From positions 23,790 through 87,789 of the forward strand of contig NZ_VZOW01000023.1 in assembly GCF_008801835.1 (NCBI RefSeq): DNA of 64,000 bases. The letters are read 5' to 3'. Positions within the stretch are counted from its first letter, which is position 1; every line of letters starts with the position of its first letter. Source of the stretch: Cupriavidus pauculus. Its GTDB lineage: Bacteria; Pseudomonadota; Gammaproteobacteria; Burkholderiales; Burkholderiaceae. The translations under genes and the position numbers were made by a program. Shown here in pieces: positions 53,729 to 61,729 of the stretch. The notes beneath the pieces are model-generated. The model made no database searches, was not told the DNA's origin, and saw only the letters and a program-made list of their open reading frames with translations.

Positions 53729-54454
53729 TTATTGCTCGACCACCTTCGCGGTCAGGCCCAGCGCCCGCACCTTTTTCTCGGCCACGTCGACCGCGTCGCG
53801 ATTGGCGAACGGCCCCGCGCGCAGCAGGAGGCGGTCGCCGTCGGCCAGCGTTTTCTTTTCCACGTAGGCGGGCACCTTGCTCTCCTTGAGCTTGGCCAGC
53901 CAGTTCTTGGCACGTTCCTCGGAGGAAAACGCGCCAATCAGAATCAGGTACTTGGTATTTGCCGCGGCGGACTTGTCCACGGGCTTATCCGCGGGCTTGG
54001 CGTCGGCCTGCCTGGTGTCGGCCTTGGCATCGGTTTTCGTCTTGTCGGCGGCCGGCGCACTGACGATTTCCTCGCCGGCATCGAGCGCTGCGTCGTTGCG
54101 GCCGGCGTTGGCAGCCGGCGGCAACGGTTCGGCCTTGCGCTGCTCGATCTTCGGCTTCTGCGAGGCGGCCTGCCCGTTGGCCACGCTGACGGCCACATCC
54201 TCGGAAACCGGCCGGGGCTTGTGCTCGAACACGATCGGCAACACGATGACCGCCGCGGCCAGCAGCACCACCGCACCGATCAGGCGGCGCCGGGCGCGTT
54301 GCTTCTGGGGGAAATCCGGATCGAGGGTGTCGTCGGCGTAATCGTCTGCCGACCGTCGCGACGCGCCGGCGCTCGATTCCGCGCGTGTGCGGCGACCGCG
54401 TTCCGGCGCCGGATCAGTGCCCTTGCGGGACGAGAACAGCGAAAGCAGGCCCAT
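53729..54454 (-). CDS. dedD: SPOR domain protein, DedD-like
   Basis: A 241-residue bitopic protein: a charged cytoplasmic N-terminus, one membrane segment at about residues 60-77 (IGAVVLLAAAVIVLPIVF), a Lys/Ala/Asp-rich linker and a C-terminal SPOR domain (LILIGAFSSEERAKNWLAKL). SPOR domains bind denuded peptidoglycan at the division septum. I use the ATG at 54454, which removes an unlikely extension. It lies between folC and cvpA, as in E. coli. Confidence 0.9.
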   Translation of the reverse strand: MGLLSLFSSRKGTDPAPERGRRTRAESSAGASRRSADDYADDTLDPDFPQKQRARRRLIGAVVLLAAAVIVLPIVFEHKPRPVSEDVAVSVANGQAASQKPKIEQRKAEPLPPAANAGRNDAALDAGEEIVSAPAADKTKTDAKADTRQADAKPADKPVDKSAAANTKYLILIGAFSSEERAKNWLAKLKESKVPAYVEKKTLADGDRLLLRAGPFANRDAVDVAEKKVRALGLTAKVVEQ

Positions 54455-54516
54455 AAATGCCCAAAGAGTGGTGTTCGGTGCGATGTCGTACCCGTGCAAA
54501 GCCGTGGAATGGCTTC

Positions 54517-55827
54517 TTAGTTGGCTTGCGTAGCGCGATACGCCAGCACGCCGGCAACGGTGAAGAACGACCCGAAGACCAGGATTCTATCATTCTCGGT
54601 CGCTCTCTCGATGGCATCGCGATACGCCAGTTCGGGGCTCGAAAAGCAGGCGGCGGTATTGTCGGGGCCTTCTTGAAAACCCGCGGTGTCGAGGTGTTCG
54701 CGCAGTTCCCGGGCCGTCGCGGCACGCTCCGAAGGCAGGTCGCACAGGCACCAGTGATCGACCTTGTCGGCCACATGACGCAGTACGCCGTCGATATCCT
54801 TGTCGCGCATGGAGCCGAAGACCGCATAGGTGTAGCGGAAAAAGCCCATGTTTTCGAGGTTCTGCCCCAGGGTCGCCGCCGCGTGCGGATTGTGCGCGAC
54901 ATCGAGGATCACGGCCGGGCGTCCCGGCATCACCTGAAAACGCCCCGGCAATTCAACGAACGCAAGCCCGTTGCGCACCTCCTGCGCGCTGACCGGCAGG
55001 CGCGGGCGCATGGCCTGCAGCGCGGCCAGCGCAGCGGAAGCGTTCAGCAGTTGGTTGGCGCCGCGCAACGCCGGATAGCCGAGTCCGTTGAGCTTGCGCC
55101 CGCGCCCGCTCCAGTCCCATTGCTGGCGCTCCTGTCCCTGCGCGGCCTGATGGCGGAAATCGCGCCCCACCAGGCACAGATCGGCGCCGATCGCCTCGGC
55201 ATGATCGATCAGCGATTGCGGCGGCAACGGGTCGCCGCAGATGGCCGGCACGTTGGGCCGGAAAATCCCCGCCTTCTCGAAGCCGATCTTCTCGCGCGTG
55301 TCGCCCAGGTACTGAGTGTGATCGATATCGACGCTGGTGATGACCGCGCAATCCGTGTCGATCACATTGACCGCATCGAGCCGGCCGCCAAGCCCGACTT
55401 CGAGCACCATGGCGTCGAGCCCGGCCGCGGCAAACATGTGGATGATCGCCAGCGTGGTGAATTCGAAATAGGTCAGGCTGACCGGATCGGCAAAACTGGT
55501 ACGGGCGCGCTCGACCGCCTCGAAATGCGGCAGCAGCTGGGCGTCGGTGGCCTGCTCGCCGTTGATGCGCGCGCGCTCGTTGAACGAGATCAGGTGGGGC
55601 GACGTATGCAGACCCACCTTGTAGCCGGCCTCGAGCAGGATGCGCTCGAGCATCGCGCAGGTCGATCCCTTGCCGTTGGTGCCGCCCACCGTGAAAACCA
55701 CGGCGTCGATGCGCAGGCCCAGCGCTTCCTTGACGCGCGTAATGCGCGTCAGGCCCATGTCGATGCCCACCGGATGGGCGGTTTCCAGATGTGCGAGCCA
55801 GTCGGGGAGATTGTGGAAGATGGGCAT
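54517..55827 (-). CDS. folC: Folylpolyglutamate/dihydrofolate synthase
   Basis: FolC adds glutamate to dihydropteroate and to folates. The 436-residue Mur-ligase-like protein has the ATP loop VGGTNGKGSTCAMLE, the HTSPHL motif, the D-box VGLGGRLDAVNVID and the later VILDVAHNPHA. I use the ATG at 55827. An intrinsic terminator separates it from accD upstream. Confidence 0.95.
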   Translation of the reverse strand: MPIFHNLPDWLAHLETAHPVGIDMGLTRITRVKEALGLRIDAVVFTVGGTNGKGSTCAMLERILLEAGYKVGLHTSPHLISFNERARINGEQATDAQLLPHFEAVERARTSFADPVSLTYFEFTTLAIIHMFAAAGLDAMVLEVGLGGRLDAVNVIDTDCAVITSVDIDHTQYLGDTREKIGFEKAGIFRPNVPAICGDPLPPQSLIDHAEAIGADLCLVGRDFRHQAAQGQERQQWDWSGRGRKLNGLGYPALRGANQLLNASAALAALQAMRPRLPVSAQEVRNGLAFVELPGRFQVMPGRPAVILDVAHNPHAAATLGQNLENMGFFRYTYAVFGSMRDKDIDGVLRHVADKVDHWCLCDLPSERAATARELREHLDTAGFQEGPDNTAACFSSPELAYRDAIERATENDRILVFGSFFTVAGVLAYRATQAN

Positions 55828-55921
55828 GCTGGTTACGTCTCGTCGTACTACGCGAAGAAGCGCTATCGGCACCAAGGAAGCGCCGGGGATTCAGGCGCCG
55901 GCGGCGTCCCGATCGCGGCTT

Positions 55922-55962
55922 CAGAAAAACAAAATGGCGCGGGTTGTGGCACCCGCGCCATT
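55922..55962 (-). terminator. Intrinsic terminator of accD
   Basis: On the minus strand a 12-bp perfect stem (AATGGCGCGGGT with its complement) and a 6-base loop are followed by TTGTTTTTCTGA. It lies 23 bases after the accD stop and so ends the trp-accD transcript, leaving folC-dedD-cvpA-purF-metZ to its own promoter or read-through. Confidence 0.8.
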
Positions 55963-55985
55963 GTCCTGCAATTCACGCTATCGCG

Positions 55986-56858
55986 TCAGGCCACCGCATC
56001 GGCCGGCTGCTTCTGCAGCAAGGCCAGCAGTTGCGCCAGTTCTGCTCGCAGCTTGCGGCGGTCCACGATCATGTCGATGGCGCCCTTCTGCAGCAGGAAT
56101 TCCGCGCGCTGGAAGCCTTCCGGCAGTTTTTCGCGCACGGTTTGCTCGATCACGCGCGGACCGGCAAAGCCGATCAGGGCCTTCGGCTCGGCGATCACCA
56201 CGTCGCCCAGGAACGCGAACGACGCGGACACACCGCCCATGGTCGGGTCGGTCAGCACACTGATGAACGGCAGCTTCGCATTCGACAACTGGTTCAGCAT
56301 GGCCGTGGTCTTGGCCATCTGCATCAGCGACAGCAGGCTTTCCTGCATGCGCGCGCCGCCGGTGGCGGTGATGCAGATGAACGGCACCTTCTGCTCCAGC
56401 GCTGCCTGCGCGCCGCGCGCAAAGCGCTCGCCGACCACCGAGCCCATCGAACCGCCCATGAACTCGAATTCGAAACAGCTCACCACCACGGGGATGGTGT
56501 GGATGGCGCCGCCCATGACCACCATCGCATCGGTCTCGCCGGTTTCATCCATGGCGGCCTTGATGCGGTCCGGATACTTCTTCGTGTCCTTGAACTTCAG
56601 CGCATCGACGGGCACGATTTCCTGGCCGATTTCATAGCGGCCTTCGGCGTCCAGCAGCTTGTCCAGCCGCTCGCGCGAGCGGATGCGCATGTGATGGTCG
56701 CACTTCGGACACACATGCAGATTGGCCTCGACATCGGTGCGGTACAGCGTGGATTCGCACGACGGGCACTTGACCCACAGCCCCTCGGGAATGCCCTTGC
56801 GGGTCGATGGGTCGGTCTGTTGAATCTTGGGAGGCAGGAGTTTATCCAACCAGCTCAT
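55986..56858 (-). CDS. accD: Acetyl-CoA carboxylase carboxyltransferase beta subunit
   Basis: AccD with AccA transfers the carboxyl from biotin to acetyl-CoA, the first step of fatty-acid synthesis. The 290-residue protein has the four-cysteine zinc ribbon C31-x2-C34-x15-C50-x2-C53 and the crotonase-like ATGGARMQESLLSLMQM region. It follows trpA by about 190 bases. Confidence 0.97.
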   Translation of the reverse strand: MSWLDKLLPPKIQQTDPSTRKGIPEGLWVKCPSCESTLYRTDVEANLHVCPKCDHHMRIRSRERLDKLLDAEGRYEIGQEIVPVDALKFKDTKKYPDRIKAAMDETGETDAMVVMGGAIHTIPVVVSCFEFEFMGGSMGSVVGERFARGAQAALEQKVPFICITATGGARMQESLLSLMQMAKTTAMLNQLSNAKLPFISVLTDPTMGGVSASFAFLGDVVIAEPKALIGFAGPRVIEQTVREKLPEGFQRAEFLLQKGAIDMIVDRRKLRAELAQLLALLQKQPADAVA

Positions 56859-56977
56859 GAAAGCTCCTTTCGGATAACTGCCGCCCGCGCATCGACGCCT
56901 CTCGCCGAGAGGCCGGACACAGGGACGGCAGGGAATCAGGCCGCGAATTTACCACGCCCGCGACGACTCGCCGAGTC

Positions 56978-57021
56978 AAACCGCATCAATTGTGATTCAT
57001 AAATCTCAATTGATGCGGTTT
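56978..57021 (-). promoter_or_regulatory. 15-bp inverted repeat between trpA and accD
   Basis: AAACCGCATCAATTG at 56978-56992 pairs perfectly with CAATTGATGCGGTTT at 57007-57021, with a 14-base AT-rich loop. On the minus strand only three Ts follow, so it is at best a weak terminator; it may be an RNA-processing or stability hairpin in the trp-accD message. Confidence 0.6.
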
Positions 57022-57052
57022 TCGGCAGGAACGTCAGGCGTTGGACACGAAT

Positions 57053-57850
57053 TCAGGCGTCCAATGCCTCGCGGATGCCAGCGATAAAACTGCGCAGCGA
57101 CGCCACCGCCTGGTCGCGCGGCGCATCTTCGAGCAGTTGCACCAGACGACTGCCGATCACGACGGCATCGGCGACGCCACCGATCGCGCGCGCGGTCTGT
57201 GCGTCGCGGATGCCAAAACCAACGCCGACCGGCAGGTTGGCATGCTGCTTGATCAGCGGCAGGCGCGCCGCGACGCTGTCGAGATCGAGCGTGGCCGAAC
57301 CGGTCACGCCCTTGAGCGACACGTAGTAGAGGTAGCCGCTGGCGACCTTGGCGACGGCCTCGATGCGCGCGTCGGTCGAAGTGGGCGCCAGCAGGAAGAT
57401 CGGATCCATGCCGTTGGTCCGCATCAGCGCGGCAAACGACTCGCACTCCTCTGGCGGATAGTCGACCACGAGTACGCCATCGACGCCAGCAGCGGCGGCC
57501 GCCTTGGCGAAGGCGTCCTCGCCCATGCGCTCGATCGGGTTGGCATAGCCCATCAGCACAACCGGCGTGGTGGCGTTGGTCTTGCGGAATTCGGCCACCC
57601 AGCCCAGCACGTGCGTCAGCGACACGCCTTGCGCCAGGGCGCGCTCGGAAGCGCGCTGGATGACCGGACCGTCGGCCATCGGGTCCGAGAACGGCACGCC
57701 AAGCTCGATCACGTCGGCGCCGCCTTCCACCAGCGCATGCATGAGCGCCACGGTCAGGCCGGGCTCGGGATCGCCAGCGGTGATGAACGGAATCAGACCC
57801 TTCTTGTTCTGCGCGGCGAGCGCCGCGAAAGTCTTCTGGATACGGGACAT
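57053..57850 (-). CDS. trpA: Tryptophan synthase alpha chain
   Basis: TrpA cleaves indoleglycerol phosphate to indole, which passes to TrpB. The 265-residue TIM barrel has the catalytic glutamate in DVIELGVPFSDPMADGP and the phosphate site in GFGIRDAQTA. I start at MSRIQKTF (57850), the family start; an ATG at 57862 overlaps the methyltransferase stop (TGATG) and would add four residues. It is separated from trpB by the inserted DNA methylase gene. Confidence 0.95.
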   Translation of the reverse strand: MSRIQKTFAALAAQNKKGLIPFITAGDPEPGLTVALMHALVEGGADVIELGVPFSDPMADGPVIQRASERALAQGVSLTHVLGWVAEFRKTNATTPVVLMGYANPIERMGEDAFAKAAAAAGVDGVLVVDYPPEECESFAALMRTNGMDPIFLLAPTSTDARIEAVAKVASGYLYYVSLKGVTGSATLDLDSVAARLPLIKQHANLPVGVGFGIRDAQTARAIGGVADAVVIGSRLVQLLEDAPRDQAVASLRSFIAGIREALDA

Positions 57851-57861
57851 GTCAGTGGCCA

Positions 57862-58779
57862 TCAGATAAGACGTTCCACGATCGACGCTTGGGCGTCGTC
57901 GTTGGCAGCGTCGGAGGTCGGTTCGGAAGCGTCGGGCTGGATCTGCGCATACACGGGCTGCGCGGCGGTCACGCGCTCGCGCACCAGCGCCGCGTATTGC
58001 GGATTCATCTCGAATCCGACGAAGCGCCGGCCATGACGCACGCAGGCCACGGCCGTCGTGCCGCTGCCGGTGAATGGATCGAGCACGACGCCGCCGGGCG
58101 GGCAGCTCGACAGCACCATGCGCTCGACGATTTCGAGCGGCTTCTGCGTCGGATGATCGGCGCGTTCCGGGTCCTGGCGGTGGATGCGCGGCACGCTCCA
58201 CAGATCCTTCGGGTTGTAGCCGACCTCAAGCCACTTCTTGCCCTCGAAACGCGGCCGGCTACGCGCCTTCTTGGTCTCGGCGTCGTACGGAATGCGCACC
58301 GGATCGAGATCGAAGTAGTAGTCGCGCTGGCGGGCAAAGAAGCCAATGTTGTCATGCACCGACGAGAACTTGCGCGTGGTGCCGCCCATGCTCGGCACGC
58401 GGCGATCCCAGATGATCTCGTTGATCATGGTCAGCCGCTTTTTGAGCATCACGAACAACTCGGGCGAGTATTGCCAGGTGCAGAACAGGTAGAGCGTCCC
58501 GCGCGGCGCCAGCTTGGGAATGATCGCGTACATCCAGCGCTCGGACCATTCCAGATAGGCGTCGCCCGAAAGCAGGTCCGAATCGTTGCCGTAATCCTTG
58601 CCCAGGCCATAGGGCGGATCGGCAACGATCAGATCGATCGATCCGTCGGCGATACGCTGGATGCCTTCCAGCGCATCTTCCTGGAACAGGCGAACCGCGT
58701 CGGTGTCGAGAATATCGAACGGCGCCGCAGCGCCGCCCTCTTCCACTCGCGACGGCATGTCAGGGGGCAGCGCGCGCAT
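57862..58779 (-). CDS. Orphan beta-class DNA methyltransferase in the trp operon
   Basis: A 305-residue N4-cytosine/N6-adenine DNA methyltransferase. The catalytic DPPY motif (residues 54-57) precedes the SAM motif DPFTGSGTT (about residue 245), the beta-class order, with the recognition domain between them. No restriction endonuclease gene is nearby. The ATG shares one base with the trpB stop (TGATG), and its stop shares one base with a possible trpA start, so it is translated with the tryptophan enzymes. By memory of orthologues, the target is probably GTWWAC with N6-adenine methylation; this is inference. Confidence 0.92.
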   Translation of the reverse strand: MRALPPDMPSRVEEGGAAAPFDILDTDAVRLFQEDALEGIQRIADGSIDLIVADPPYGLGKDYGNDSDLLSGDAYLEWSERWMYAIIPKLAPRGTLYLFCTWQYSPELFVMLKKRLTMINEIIWDRRVPSMGGTTRKFSSVHDNIGFFARQRDYYFDLDPVRIPYDAETKKARSRPRFEGKKWLEVGYNPKDLWSVPRIHRQDPERADHPTQKPLEIVERMVLSSCPPGGVVLDPFTGSGTTAVACVRHGRRFVGFEMNPQYAALVRERVTAAQPVYAQIQPDASEPTSDAANDDAQASIVERLI

Positions 58780-59972
58780 CAGAGTTTCAACCCCGCACGC
58801 TCGGCCACCGTGTGCATGTCCTTGTCACCACGGCCGGACAGGTTCACGAGCAGCAGCTTGTCCTTGCCCAGTGTCGGCGCCAGCTTGCACGCGTAGGCGA
58901 TGGCATGGCTCGATTCCAGCGCCGGGATGATGCCCTCGATGCGGCAGCAATCATGAAAGGCTTTCAGCGCTTCGTCGTCGGTGATCGGCACGTATTGCGC
59001 GCGACCAATGTCCTTGAGCCATGCATGCTCGGGTCCGACGCCGGGATAATCGAGGCCCGCCGAGACCGAATGCGTCTCGATGATCTGGCCGTTTTCATCC
59101 TGCAGCAGATAGGTGCGGTTGCCGTGCAGCACGCCGGGCGTGCCGCCGATCAGCGACGCGGCGTGACGCCCCGTCTCCAGGCCATCGCCAGCAGCTTCCA
59201 CGCCGATCAATTCGACATCCTTGTGTTCGATATACGGGTAGAAGATGCCCATGGCGTTCGATCCGCCGCCTACGCACGCGATCACGGCGTCCGGCTGGCG
59301 GCCGGTGAGTTCGGGCATCTGGACCTTCGATTCTTCGCCGATCACGCACTGGAAGTCGCGCACCATCATCGGATACGGATGCGGGCCGGCCACGGTGCCG
59401 ATGATGTAGAACGTGGTTTCCACGTTGGTCACCCAGTCGCGCATGGCTTCGTTCAGCGCATCCTTGAGCGTGCGCGAGCCACTTTCCACCGGCACAACCG
59501 TGGCGCCGAGCAGTTTCATGCGATAGACGTTGGCCGCCTGGCGACGCACGTCTTCGGATCCCATGTACACCACGCATTCCATGCCGAAGCGCGCGGCGAT
59601 CGTGGCCGTGGCCACGCCGTGCTGGCCGGCGCCGGTCTCGGCAATCACGCGCTTCTTGCCCATGCGCCTGGCCAGCAGCGCCTGGCCGATCACGTTGTTG
59701 ATCTTGTGTGCGCCGGTATGGTTCAGGTCTTCGCGCTTGAAATAGATCTGCGCGCCGCCAAGCGTCTCGCTCCAGCGTTGGGCGTGATAGATCGGCGAGG
59801 GACGACCGACGAAATGCTTCAGTTCGCGCTCGAACTCGGCAGTGAAATCCGGATCGTTCTGGAAGTGCGCATAGGCGGCGCGCAACTCGTCCAGGGCGTG
59901 AACCAGGGTTTCGGAAACAAACGTACCGCCATATGGGCCGAAATGGCCCCGGGAATCGGGCAGGTTGTACAT
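58779..59972 (-). CDS. trpB: Tryptophan synthase beta chain
   Basis: TrpB joins indole and serine to make tryptophan using PLP. The 397-residue protein has the PLP lysine in NHTGAHKINN, ETGAGQHGVA and the phosphate-binding GGGSNAMG. I use the ATG at 59972 (MYNLPDSRGHFGPYGG); the longer frame is not conserved. It lies 122 bases after trpF. Confidence 0.97.
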   Translation of the reverse strand: MYNLPDSRGHFGPYGGTFVSETLVHALDELRAAYAHFQNDPDFTAEFERELKHFVGRPSPIYHAQRWSETLGGAQIYFKREDLNHTGAHKINNVIGQALLARRMGKKRVIAETGAGQHGVATATIAARFGMECVVYMGSEDVRRQAANVYRMKLLGATVVPVESGSRTLKDALNEAMRDWVTNVETTFYIIGTVAGPHPYPMMVRDFQCVIGEESKVQMPELTGRQPDAVIACVGGGSNAMGIFYPYIEHKDVELIGVEAAGDGLETGRHAASLIGGTPGVLHGNRTYLLQDENGQIIETHSVSAGLDYPGVGPEHAWLKDIGRAQYVPITDDEALKAFHDCCRIEGIIPALESSHAIAYACKLAPTLGKDKLLLVNLSGRGDKDMHTVAERAGLKL

Positions 59973-60094
59973 GTCCAGGCTCTCAGATGGCGTTCCCCAC
60001 ACGCATGCGTGGGAACGCGAAAAATCGGAATCGGGCGCGGCCGATGACAAGGCAGGGATGGGTGCCGGCTCGGCACTGTTGAGGCGGGATCCGC

Positions 60095-60790
60095 CTACCC
60101 TGCGTCTGCCATGCGCACCGCGCGCACAAATGCGGCAATGCGGGCGTGGTCCTTCACACCCTTGGCCGCCTCCACGCCGCTGCTGACATCGACGGCATGG
60201 GGGCGTACGCGTTCAATCGCACCAGCGACGTTTTGCGCGTTCAACCCACCACTCAAAACGATGCGAGGAGCGTCGCCGGTGCGAGGGTTGGCAGGATCGG
60301 GCGGAAGCCATTGAGCAGGGATCAGGGTCCAGTCGAAGACGTGACCGCCGCCGCCGTAGCCTTCGACGAAGGCATCCAGCAACAAACCGGCTGCGTCACG
60401 GTATTGATCGGCGAATTCTACCAAATCGAGCCCCGGCCGGACACGGGCGGCGCGCATGAACGGCAGGCGGCAGCGGCGGGCGATTTCGGAACACTGCTGC
60501 GCGGACTCATCGCCATGAAACTGAAGTAGCGTGAGCGGCACTCGTTCGACCACGTGCGCCACTTCCTCGGCATCGGCATTGACGAACAGTCCGACCACGG
60601 TGACAAAGGGCGGTACCTGCTCGGCCAGTGCGGCGGCGCGCGCTACGTCGACATAACGGGGACTCTTGTCGTAAAACACCAGTCCGATAGCGTCAGCGCC
60701 GGCATCTACGGCCGCGTGCACATCCTCCTCGCGCGTCAGCCCGCAAATCTTGATGCGCGTGCGTGGGCGAACGGAATCAGGCGTCGTCAT
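60095..60790 (-). CDS. trpF: Phosphoribosylanthranilate isomerase
   Basis: TrpF isomerises phosphoribosylanthranilate in tryptophan synthesis. The 231-residue barrel has the catalytic Cys in RIKICGLTREEDV and the Asp in VDVSSGVE near the C-terminus. The ATG at 60790 overlaps the truA end by 14 bases. trpC, trpD and trpE are not in the window, the usual split for this family. Confidence 0.95.
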   Translation of the reverse strand: MTTPDSVRPRTRIKICGLTREEDVHAAVDAGADAIGLVFYDKSPRYVDVARAAALAEQVPPFVTVVGLFVNADAEEVAHVVERVPLTLLQFHGDESAQQCSEIARRCRLPFMRAARVRPGLDLVEFADQYRDAAGLLLDAFVEGYGGGGHVFDWTLIPAQWLPPDPANPRTGDAPRIVLSGGLNAQNVAGAIERVRPHAVDVSSGVEAAKGVKDHARIAAFVRAVRMADAG

Positions 60791-61598
60791 TGGCGAACAC
60801 TCCGTGAAAGAGGCTGGCCGAAAGATCGGCCCTGGGCAGGCGATACGGCTCGGGATATTTTACGTCTGCCAGGTACAGGCCATCGGGCATAAACGTCGGC
60901 GCCGCCTTGCGCCGGTCGCGGCCCTCCAAGACCTCGGCCATCCATTCCGCCGGATAACGGCCCCGACCGATCGCCACCAGGCATCCCATCAGGTTGCGCA
61001 CCATGTGATGCAGGAACGCGCTCGCGCGCAGCCGCACAAACACCCAGTTGCCGTCCGCCTGGATCGTCACTTCGTACATCGTTTTCACGGGTGACTTCGC
61101 CTGGCATTCGGCGGCACGAAACGCCGAGAAATCGTGCTCGCCGACCAGGCAGGCGGCGGCGGCGCGCATCGCCTCGACATCGAGACGCTGTCCCGGCGGC
61201 AGCATCTGATACCCGGCACGACCGTGGATCATCGGCGCGCGATGCGGGCCCGTGTAGAGCGCGTAGTAATACATACGCTCGAATGCCAGAAACCGTGCGT
61301 GAAAATTCTCGTCGACCGGCTCGGCCCATTGCAACGCGATCGACGGAGGGAGGAAGGCATTGACGCCTCGGACCCAGGAAAACTTGTCGCGCTCAAGCGC
61401 TGTATCGATATGAATCACCTGGCCTAGCGCGTGCACCCCGGTGTCGGTCCGTCCGGCCACCGTCGTGAGCAAGCGCACGCCTGCAAAGCGCTCGATGGCG
61501 TCCTCCAGGTAATCCTGCACCGTGTTGCGATGCGGCTGGGACTGCCAGCCCGAAAACGCCGCTCCGTCGTAGTGCAGGCCGATGGCGATGCGATTCAT
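60777..61598 (-). CDS. truA: tRNA pseudouridine(38-40) synthase
   Basis: TruA makes pseudouridine at tRNA positions 38-40. The 273-residue protein has the catalytic aspartate D52 in VAGRTDTGVHALGQV and the later NFHARFLAFER and SAFLHHMVRNLMG motifs. I use the ATG at 61598 (MNRIAIGLHYDG). An intrinsic terminator lies just upstream, so it is at the head of the trpF-trpB-methylase-trpA-accD unit. Confidence 0.95.
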   Translation of the reverse strand: MNRIAIGLHYDGAAFSGWQSQPHRNTVQDYLEDAIERFAGVRLLTTVAGRTDTGVHALGQVIHIDTALERDKFSWVRGVNAFLPPSIALQWAEPVDENFHARFLAFERMYYYALYTGPHRAPMIHGRAGYQMLPPGQRLDVEAMRAAAACLVGEHDFSAFRAAECQAKSPVKTMYEVTIQADGNWVFVRLRASAFLHHMVRNLMGCLVAIGRGRYPAEWMAEVLEGRDRRKAAPTFMPDGLYLADVKYPEPYRLPRADLSASLFHGVFANDDA

Positions 61599-61609
61599 AA
61601 ATGTCGTGG

Positions 61610-61650
61610 GCCAAAAAACAAATGCGCCGGAAGGACGCTTCCGGCGCATC
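61610..61650 (-). terminator. Intrinsic terminator of fimV
   Basis: On the minus strand a 12-bp perfect stem (ATGCGCCGGAAG and complement, 61622-61649) is followed by TTGTTTTTTGG. It lies about 80 bases after the fimV stop and just before the truA start. Confidence 0.8.
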
Positions 61651-61729
61651 ACTTCGGGCTGCGGCGCGATTCCGCCGCAAACCCTGCATCATACCGGCCT
61701 TTGGAATGATCCCTCAGGCCATTGAGGCG

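Noticed and set aside
54457..56637. A 726-residue plus-strand open frame opposite folC and accD
   Set aside because: Antisense to two clearly identified genes, with the same shadow composition.
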